Assembly: GCA_027574665.1 (NCBI GenBank)
Contig: CM050655.1
Location: 15,495,170 to 15,559,169 of the forward strand
Length of the DNA: 64,000 bases
Reading direction: 5' to 3'
DNA from: Rhynochetos jubatus
Taxonomy: Eukaryota > Chordata > Aves > Eurypygiformes > Rhynochetidae
Shown: positions 55,601-64,000 of the stretch, piece by piece
Position numbering within the stretch: position 1 is the stretch's first letter
Layout: the number at the start of each line of letters is the position of its first letter
The notes under the pieces: model-generated
What the model was told of the DNA's origin: nothing
Seen by the model: only the letters and a program-made list of their open reading frames with translations
The model's database searches: none
Made by a program: the position numbers and the translations under genes

Positions 55601-57438
55601 TGCTACTTATATTTCCAGGTCTAAGCCTGTTTCCTGCATGTTAAAGATGTGAAATATGAAAATTATGCATGATCTCCAGAACAACTGATAATAATAGTTA
55701 AAAACAGTCCCTGAAGGGGCCTTGCTTTTGAGAAGCACCATGGTGTCCTTCTGCCATTGAACAGAAGGGCTTAAATTTCCAACTTCATTAGTTTGTCCGA
55801 TCAAAATGGTACAAAAAGTTTGCCTTCCCAACTCTATTAGCCCTTAAGGATGATTTATTTTAATTTTCATAAATGTATCCTATCCTATTATTGACTGTTG
55901 TCAAGATATGGCTGCAAGCAAATGAAAACCAGGGACTGTTACTAACCAATGACGTAGCATTTGAGAATTTCTGAGCAGTGTGTTTTGCTACAGCATTTGA
56001 TTAGAAAAAGTCCTTCAAAACAGCTATAATTAAAACAAAATGGGACTGCCTTTTACCTCACCTACTGTTAGTGTGTCTCTCAAATGCCCTTCCTTTTTCT
56101 TTCTTTTCCTTAAGTGAAAATAATAAAGTAGGCAATAATAGAAAGACGTCCATTTTTTTTGTAACATATTTCACTTTTCTTTTTCTACCCAACTTTTCAA
56201 TTTTAAAGAATGTGTTGGGAAGAGTTAGACAGAGGGAAACCATGGGAAAACAAATGCTGTTTTGAATTTTCTGTGTAGTTTGAATGTGTATGCATCAAAA
56301 GCTGCAGTGGAAACCTTCTTACTAAAAGCCAAGCTCTGAGGAATGATGTCCCATGCAATGAACAAGCCTGATGCTGCATGATGACTTTCTGAACAGCTGT
56401 AAGATAACACTACTAGGATGCTAAGAGAACATGGCATTAGTCATGTGAGCAAAGGTTTAGAGGAATGGAGTCGCTGCTGAAGAGATCACTCATTCATCTC
56501 CCTCAATGCCTGTTTTCCACAATCATAATGTTACCCTTGCTTGACAAATATACTGTGTGGCAAGTCATCAAGGCCTTAGAACAGGACTTGACCCATTTGA
56601 GCTATTTCAATCCCTCTTCCCTGGTGACTGTGGCATTAAGAGACTGGGAAAAAAAAAAAAAAAAGAGAAATTATTTTAAATTTAATGTCATTATCCTAAT
56701 GCAAAATAGATATCCTAAACTGAAGTTACAGGCCAGAGAAACATTACCTTTCTTCTGCATTTGCTTTTAAGGTTTTGTTTTTGCCTGTCAGTGTTCTGTT
56801 TTGTTCTTAGTATAATTGAGTCAGTTCAATCTAAACCATTACCAAAAGTGTTGGTTCACTGCAACATGTGAAACAATCTAAGCGGCCTTTGCATTTCTTC
56901 AGACTTAAACATATCTCTGATTCAGGAAACATACAAATTTGTATGATGGTAATTACACATGCATTTACAAAATAGGATGCTGTATATTCCTAGAAATGTC
57001 TAACAAGGACATTCCCATAGCAGAAGGATATAAATGTTCTGTTCTAACCTGGGCCTCCTTATGGAATTAGCTCTAATTCTACATTCAGTTATTTGGTTCT
57101 CGATCCCCCTTCAAATCCAGAGCAGGAAACATGTCAATGATTGGTTCAACATGTGACAATGGACCAATGCTCTATGTGCTTTTGGTGATGCCTTATTTGT
57201 GAACTGATTTTAACGTCAAGCATATTTACCATTATTAGTTGTGTCTCTTATATGGGCAAATTTTGGTATTCTATCGAGAGTTAATTTGAATTCCTGAAGA
57301 TACAATGTAAGCGAAGTAAATTTTTTCAGAAAAATTTATGAACATCTTGTAACTGTTCAGTAATGTGTAATTTATTGCAATAAAGTAGTTCCCTGGCACA
57401 ATTTAATACAGAGAAATTATTAGCATATGTTTAAGAAT

Positions 57439-57560
57439 ACATATATTTTTATATATGTATATATGTGTATAATGTATAAATGTGTGTGTGAGTGTAAGTA
57501 AGAATATATGTGTATGTGTGCTTTTGTGTGTGCATACATACATATATATAGATATATAAA
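57439..57560. repeat. Compound TA/TG/CATA microsatellite
   Basis: Alternating TA, TG and CATA units over about 120 bases, ending about 440 bases upstream of the STREX exon. TG-rich RNA can bind CELF or TDP-43 proteins. Whether it affects STREX splicing is unknown. Confidence 0.85.
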
Positions 57561-57984
57561 AGTCTGATTTTTACAGGAAGCAGGATAGACCAAAAATATC
57601 TAATGTATTAGCAAATTTAGATCTTTCATTTTATCCCAGTAGTATTAATTGTGCCAAGGGAAAAAATACATAGGATTCTCAGCTTTTACTATGTTTTTGG
57701 TTTTTTTTTTTTTTGATCCAAACACTTGACTGTAAACAGTAATTCTTCCCCATGTCTGCGGTCACCCTATAAGACTGAACAGAAATAAAGAGCAATTTAT
57801 CTTTTGCCCTACTTTTAATGTGCAGCCAAAGTGTTATCAGTAATCTCATTGCATTTTTTTTCCTGGGTCAAGACTGTTAACATAAACTAAGGCCTGTATT
57901 AAATCCCTTAGATTACCTTCCAGCTGCCTTGTTATATATATAACCTTGCCATTAACCTGCTGCTCTTCCTCTCCTCCCATCCAA

Positions 57985-57995
57985 CACATGGTTAT
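57985..57995 (+). promoter_or_regulatory. CaRRE1-type splicing element at STREX acceptor
   Basis: CACATGGTTAT, ending right before the AG of the STREX 3' splice site, matches the consensus CACATNRTTAT that I recall for the CaM-kinase-IV-responsive RNA element. In mammalian STREX this element, bound by hnRNP L, represses inclusion on depolarisation and calcium entry. Its identical placement here suggests that activity-dependent control of STREX operates in this bird too. The match is seen; the function is inferred from mammalian work. Confidence 0.8.
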
Positions 57996-57997
57996 AG

Positions 57998-58171
57998 CCA
58001 AGATGTCCATCTACAAGAGAATGAAACTGGCATGTTGTTTTGATTGCGGACGCTCTGAGCGTGACTGCTCTTGCATGTCAGGCAGTGTACATAGTAACAT
58101 GGACACCCTTGAGAGAGCCTTCCCACTTTCTTCTGTCTCTGTTAATGATTGCTCCACCAGTTTACGTGCCT
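57998..58171 (+). CDS. KCNMA1: KCNMA1 alternative STREX exon
   Basis: 174-nt cassette exon of 58 codons, entering with C|CC (Pro) and leaving with a single T, so the frame is kept. The peptide runs PKMSIYKRMKLACCFDCGRS, ERDCSCMSGSVHSNM, DTLERAFPLSSVSVND, CSTSLRA, and matches the stress-axis regulated exon of vertebrate Slo1. It is inserted at residue 633 in the RCK1-RCK2 linker. Known features present are the palmitoylated Cys-Cys pair (ACCFDC), the PKA-target serine context (CGRSERDC) and the basic run before the cysteines. Here the basic run reads KRMKL, while I recall KRMRR in mammals. The middle (SGSVHSNMDTL) also differs from the mammalian SGRVRGNVDTL. The acceptor GGTTATAG is weak and the donor GTAAGT strong. 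Confidence 0.97.
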
Positions 58172-61100
58172 GTAAGTTTTAACACCGACACATGCTGTTC
58201 CATGTCTGTGGTGTCTGTGGTATCATCCCCGTCTTGTGTCGTACATTGTAGTTCTGTGAGTTTTACTGGCTGATGCTTTTTAAAAAAAAAGTCGAACCCT
58301 AATTTTAATACAGCTCTGTATTTATATTTCTGTTTTAATTTATTTTTATATGAAAAATGTAATTCATTATTTTGCTTTGTGTGCTATTTATGAAGCATGC
58401 TTTTGCAATAGCATGCAGGACCTTAATAGTGCAGTTTGGTGACATCTTTTTTATTTCTTTCATACAATATAGATTGTCGTTAATTAAACAGTAAGTGCTT
58501 CCGAGGAGGAACAGGCCCGTGTCTAAATCTATGACTGGTGCTAAGTGGACAGCTTTAATAGTGCTGGCACTAGAGCAGCATATAGTAGGTAGTGAATAAA
58601 TACACAGGATACAACTTAGTAGCTGAATTGCAGTGACCAGAATTCTGTTCTATACTGCTGCCATTATCTTTAGTTTTGTTTGTAACCCTTCATTCTCAAT
58701 AAGACAGTACTTATTGTACATTTACAATGTGATTGTACTTTTTGTAGTGCCTTTTTAGAAGGGGGCTAGCCTGATGCAAACTTCCTGATGCAAAGTTTCT
58801 GTAATTAACTGTAGAATCTGTGCCCTAGGACAATACCATCCTGGAATACGCCCCAAAAGCTCTTTTGACAGGTCAGAGTTCAGAGGAATAAGACAGAGAG
58901 GTTTAGAAATATTCTGTGTAGCCATTAATTCTTTGGGCAAGCGGGAGGGATTCCAAACTTTCCTTTACCAATGTGATGTCAACAGTTGAGGAAGATCATT
59001 AAATTAAATGGTGATTCCCCCTGCAACTTTCTTATCCTCTTTAGATGTTCATAACAGGCAAAACTATATCTTGGGACAGGAACCGTTTTCAGTTTTCATG
59101 CATCATTTCTGGGTATATGGTTCCCATTTTTAAGCCCTATTCTAAATTACAGGAGTTTTTATCCTTTAAAGAGACCTTTATCAGAGTAAAACATAACAAA
59201 ACATATTTTGTTAAGAGAAGGGAATAAGAAACCTTCCTGACTGAGAATTACTACAGGTGATGTTACTTTCACAGCCCCCAACCACCTCAGTAACACAGTG
59301 CCTGGTATAGTTTGTATTCACACAGACTAGTACAGAGAGTATGTGGTTGGGTGTTAACAGTAACCAGACCAGGCTCAATGAATATGCCCCCTACACATGG
59401 GTAAATTTTCTGCCATTGGTACAGTTTGGCAAGGAAAGAAACAACATAATTTGTAGGTTTACCATAACTTTCATGTTCACTTAAGACTATACGGGGGCAG
59501 ATAAAGCAAACATTTTTGGTTGTGTTGCCTGCTGAGCCAAAAACCTCCATAATATGGTATTATTGCCACCAAAAACAATACTCTCGGGAAACACATTAGA
59601 TCTATGTTGTATTTTGAAGGATAAGTGATATTGACAGCTTTGAGGATTTTTAGCATCCTATCTTTCAAGGGCCTTTTCCCCCCTTCATCACTCCATCAAA
59701 TCAAAAGAGATCTCACTCTTCCCCGTGTGAGACTAATCACCTTTGACTGTTAATAATAACTACTAAAATCAATACCAATTCACACTCGTTGCAAAGCAGC
59801 ATAAGCCTTTCTTTTCCAATTAAAAAAATATATATACACACACACAACGTTTCCCTGGCAAGGCTTCAATAGAAATCAGTGTGTTTTCTTTGCAGTGCAC
59901 AGGGGTCATATGATGCCCATCTTGACAGAGCTAGTTAACTCAAAGAATGGTGGTGAGAGTCAGCTTTTCATTAAATATGAGCAGATGTGAAACGTAGAGT
60001 GTTTGACAATTAGAAATGGCAGCAGCAGGGCCCCAGAATCAAAGTGAGGTCAGATTGGTGGATCAGATTACCTCTCTTACATTCTTTAGTTGTTCTGAAA
60101 ATCATTTTCAATTAGTGTCAGTGGAGCCATGATGGGTTTTGCCCTTTGTCTTTTATGCTAGGACTGTATTGTTTCCCCAGACACTCATTAAAGGTCATTA
60201 TACTATTACAGGGCTTGCTTTGGTCGTGGTGCCCCAGTTGGGTTGGTTTGCTTCTACAATTGCTTAATGCATTTCTTTCTTTCCTTTTTTTTTTTTTTAA
60301 CTTTTAGTTATAAAAGCAGGCTTTTTTTTTTTTTTGAAGATAAATAAAATCACAGACCGTTGTAGGAAACTTCTTGAAATAATGAGTAGCCTTTGTAAGA
60401 ATCTGATGTCAAGTAGAAGATATCCATTTACATATTCAATGATGTACACAGGATTTACTATATGTAGACAGTGACACTTGAAGTGCATTTTCCAATGTGA
60501 ATCAGTTTCTCTGTTATTATATTGTTGACCGTACTCCCAGCAAATGAAAATCATAATTTGAGTAAATAGAATTACATTAAAATAGCTTTTGAGTTTATAG
60601 GCAGCTGTCTGGAAAAAAAATTATCTTTCTAAATGTAAGGAAATAGAATTTTAAATTATTCTAGTCTCTACATTTTTTCAAGTTTAGCTGATTTTGGTAG
60701 ATTGCTACACGAACAGCAGTCAAAGTGTGCAAGCATTTTTTGTACTGGAGGCCCAATTGAATTAAACTGAGGAGAGGCACTTAGCCACTGGAAAACCTGG
60801 GCTGGTTTATAAATGAAATTCTGTTATTAATAAGTGTGATATTTCTGCTTAGGTCTGTGCCAAATCTTGGGGAGTGCCATTCAAAGGATTAATTGATACA
60901 GGCAGAATCTTAACCTGAACCATTTAATTTCTGTTTTTCTGTATCACCATATGGCTGCTGCTTCTTAGGAACATCAGAAGTTCATGTTCCAAAAGGAAAC
61001 CTTTTCTAAACTTGTCACTGTGCCCACAGTCATGGGAACGTAAATTTCCAAGGACATTCTTGATACTAGGCCCAGGCATATCTAATTCAGCTTGTGAGAA

Positions 61101-62560
61101 AACATGCTTTGGCATGCTCTGATAGTTCTGAGAAGCTTTACATGAAGACTTTGACTTTGGTAAATATTGGGGATCTCTGGAGACAAAAGATGAGTAATTA
61201 TTACTACATTTTGAATTCAGGGTTCAGCCCAGACTTCTAGCCATCCTATTTGGAAAGATAGACCATGCGAAGACAAGCTGGAGAAAGCTTAACTTTTTTT
61301 AAGTGGCCAAAGCATGTACCTACCTGTGTGCTGAGCCCAGTTCAGAACCATATTTTCTGTCTGGTCTTCTAGTGCCATCACGTGGTTTATGCTGAACAGA
61401 CAAGTTAGCTGCTGAGTCTTTCTCAAAGGACCTAAAATTGTATTCTGCAAGATTAGATGAATATTTTGGGCAGCTAGAATAAAGACGGCTGTTGAACCAA
61501 AGTTGGTATGCTGTGCTGAAGCTGTCTGGCAATATGGTTTAGCAAGATAGGTCAAGGAACACTCTAGCTGCCTCACTGACCTGTGCTACTTAGGGCAGTG
61601 TAGAACCTGCCTGTGTGTCTTTACAGCTTAAAACCTAGATTTTTTTCATGAAAGTTGAAATGACATATCACTTAGTGATTTATCCAGAGAGAAGAATGCA
61701 CACAAGTTGGTCAATGTGTCTAAAATGCATCAGTTGTATAAATGTGCTTGAGCTTTTCTAATGGATTTGACTATTAAGAGCTGGGTTCTTAAATTACTGG
61801 CTAAAAAGACAGTGTAGTCTATATTTCTTCTAGAATGCAAGAACTGTATCCAGTGCTTTCTACAGAACAAAACCAACCTACTATTTCTCTAGTCCTGCTG
61901 AAGTAGCCAAGGCAAGAAATACTTGCTTTTATGGGTGAGATAAGGTGTAGGAAGGACCTGTGTGTGCCTTGTCAAAGGACAACTTTCAGTGCAAGAACCC
62001 TCTTTTCCTCCTTCAGCAGCAATGTTTTCCCATTTCCAGGATGCATACGCCACCTTGTAGTGGTTAGAGACTTTGAGGTTCTCAGAGCAGGTATAAACAT
62101 GATCCCATTTACATTACATTTATAATACTCTGAAGAGGAAAAGGTGGGGTGCTGCCACTGCTCTCTATCACTACACACATTTTCTGAGCTGTTAGAATTC
62201 TATTGTGGTCACAGGAGGGATGGATACTCATTTGCTCTGAAGTTCTTACTTTTACATACGCTACATAAATAGTTTTCTCTTTAACGTAACCTACTGATCC
62301 ATGTGTGGTCACACTGCCTCATCTTTGTCCTGCACAAAAAGTCAATAGCACACCTGTAGTGTTTTGAGGAAGATGAACTTGAAGTAATGAATAAGTGATT
62401 GGGTCTGCTTAGAAAGGAAAGATGGATGATGTCCCTCAGGGATGGCATCATCATGTCATAAGCAAGTGATTGCAATCTGATTGTTACTCTTTTAAAGCTC
62501 ACTTCGGTGGAATGACCCCATCTCTCTATACTGGAGAATGATACAGCGTTATCTTGTGTA

Positions 62561-62656
62561 ACCTGGGTTGTTGTGGTTTTGTGTTTGGGTTTTTGATGGG
62601 TTTTGGGGGTTTTGGTTTTGGTGTTGGATTTTTTGTTTTTGGTTTTTTTTTTTTTT
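62561..62656. repeat. G/T-rich low-complexity tract
   Basis: Strand-asymmetric stretch of T runs separated by GG to GGGGG runs, ending in a T run. Three G tracts (62587-62589, 62598-62600 and 62605-62609) are close enough for a weak G-quadruplex with a fourth, more distant tract. Confidence 0.75.
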
Positions 62657-63777
62657 AATTAGATTAATGAAAATTGGACATTATAATGAGACATTGTGCC
62701 AAATAAATTCCTGTTAATTCAAAGCCACAGAGAATATAAATCATTAACCCCTGTACCATGCTGTGGGTAATAGATGGAGTAATGTAAATCTAGTTCTAAA
62801 CATTGTTCTTTGGTTTAGGGTGAAAGGTTTTCACTTCAGTTACAGTAGTTCCCATGTATTCAGGGTTGTCTTCCTGAGAATTGTCATGGGTATGACGTTT
62901 CCTCTAAATACCACTACATGACTGCATATGTCCCCTTTCGAAATAATGAAAATAATGTAAAAATGGATATCTTTCTATATTTTAGTGTTCAGTTTTGCAG
63001 ACAAAATATGTTAGTTAACTCAGTAAAGATACAAGTACAGTACAGGTGTAAAAAATCAGACATATACATCTTAATGGAGTCTGTGTTGCTACTGCGTAAT
63101 GAAGAAAACCAACAAACCCTCTCAGAATGAGGTACTGTCAGTAGCTGTGACTGTTACCAAAACTGTCCAATGGGGTTTTGAAACGTATAAAACCAGACAA
63201 CGGAACAGCTGAAAAAGAAAATACGAATGTGGGAGATTACTGTGCTATTCTGTAGAGGTCCTCATGGTGTAGCCACTGCCATGAAGTCAGCGCTTGTACA
63301 TGCTAGAGATTTGCCACATTTGCAGCCAGTTCAGTAGTCTGTGGCACTAGCAAACCAGAAGCCAGACACCATGAGATCTGCTTTTCTGAGAATGAAAATC
63401 TTCTAATTACTCTTCCACTTTCAAGCTCACTTTATATTTACAATTCTGGCCAACCTTCTTTCTTTACATCATCTTCTCCTCATGTCACTTATACAAAGAT
63501 GCATGCAAGTGTTTCCACTGAAGAAGATAAGATGAATTGACTCAATAGGTGCAATCACAGTCTTAACCCTTCCAGAACTGCTTGCTGGAACAGTGGTTTC
63601 AGGCAACCAACCCTTTGATTTGTCTGCCTTTCTCTCACATGTGATGTGCAGACCTGCAGCTGATCCCCTCCTTGATGCAGCTGTATGTTTTTCTGCATTG
63701 CTAACATGGGGATAGGAGCTGTGATCAGAATGGGCAGGTATACCCCCTCCTGAGACTCCAAGTATCTATTCCATATC

Positions 63778-63796
63778 TTTTTTTTTTTTTTTTTTA
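63778..63796. repeat. T-homopolymer
   Basis: Run of about 19 T residues in intron sequence. Confidence 0.85.
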
Positions 63797-64000
63797 ATGT
63801 GAATGAATGCACTGGGACTTTCATATTTCTTTCTCAGAGACTGAATAGTTGACATTAATTGGGGGGAGGGGAGGGGAAAGAAACAAGAGGAACCTGAGTA
63901 CTCCTAAATTATTTAACTTTCTTTTGGATATAATATATGATTATAGATGAACACTGAGATGTGGAAATGCAAGAATAGAAAAAACAACCAAAACACACAC

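Larger units (their letters stand above)
58172..64000 (+). other. KCNMA1: KCNMA1 intron downstream of STREX, 5' part
   Basis: Intron continuing past the window edge. The next constitutive linker exon was searched for and not found. It contains a G/T-rich low-complexity stretch (62561-62656) and a T run (63778-63796). No transposon was recognised. Confidence 0.85.

Noticed and set aside
56465-56770. 101-codon ORF with protein-like first half
   Set aside because: It runs through an A-rich homopolymer, has no matching splice signals in the KCNMA1 frame and no family I recognise.
58172-64000. Search for the constitutive linker exon (LEDEQPS...) after STREX
   Set aside because: No sequence encoding it was found; it most likely lies beyond the window.

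Overview
This is a stretch of vertebrate nuclear DNA, almost certainly from a bird. It is AT-rich and intron-dominated. It carries several CR1 retrotransposon copies with avian-type sequence and one solo LTR of a kind I recognise from avian endogenous retroviruses. I could not identify the species.

The whole window lies inside one gene on the + strand: KCNMA1 (Slo1), the pore-forming alpha subunit of the BK (MaxiK) calcium- and voltage-activated potassium channel. Nine constitutive-type exons were placed to the base, at 3503-3613, 6353-6458, 7781-7863, 10113-10182, 11862-12017, 27141-27250, 32256-32324, 44213-44299 and 48471-48547. Joined, they give one continuous reading frame, and every split codon is resolved correctly. 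Counting residues from the Asp pair of the RCK1 calcium site places H365, D367, E374, H394, E399, C430, D434, M513, E535 and the C612-H616 haem motif at their published Slo1 numbers, which confirms the exon map. Together the exons encode most of the RCK1 gating-ring domain and the start of the RCK1-RCK2 linker. The membrane domain lies upstream of the window, and the rest of the linker and RCK2 (with the calcium bowl) lie downstream.

Two classic alternative exons are also here. A 12-nt microexon at 35482-35493 encodes the SRKR insert. A 174-nt STREX exon at 57998-58171 inserts a cysteine-rich 58-residue block at residue 633. The STREX 3' splice site contains an 11-nt match to the CaM-kinase-responsive RNA element (CaRRE1). 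A third, unrecognised open segment at 49755-49904 (150 nt) lies at the same insertion site as STREX. It has a plausible acceptor, a GTAAGT donor and exactly the right phase at both ends, so it is the best candidate here for an undescribed cassette exon.

The rest is intron. The 15.1-kb intron at 12018-27140 holds the LTR (13364-13946, minus strand), a CR1 tail (19697-19853) and a long 5'-truncated CR1 (about 21717-23076). Another CR1 of a different subfamily lies on the minus strand at about 3945-4912, and a short CR1 tail at about 39408-39531. Other intronic structure includes compound microsatellites, one of which can fold back on itself just downstream of the SRKR microexon, a few short tandem duplications, and an unrecognised 148-codon minus-strand ORF at 36651-37097. 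No tRNA, rRNA, CRISPR or bacterial-type features were seen.
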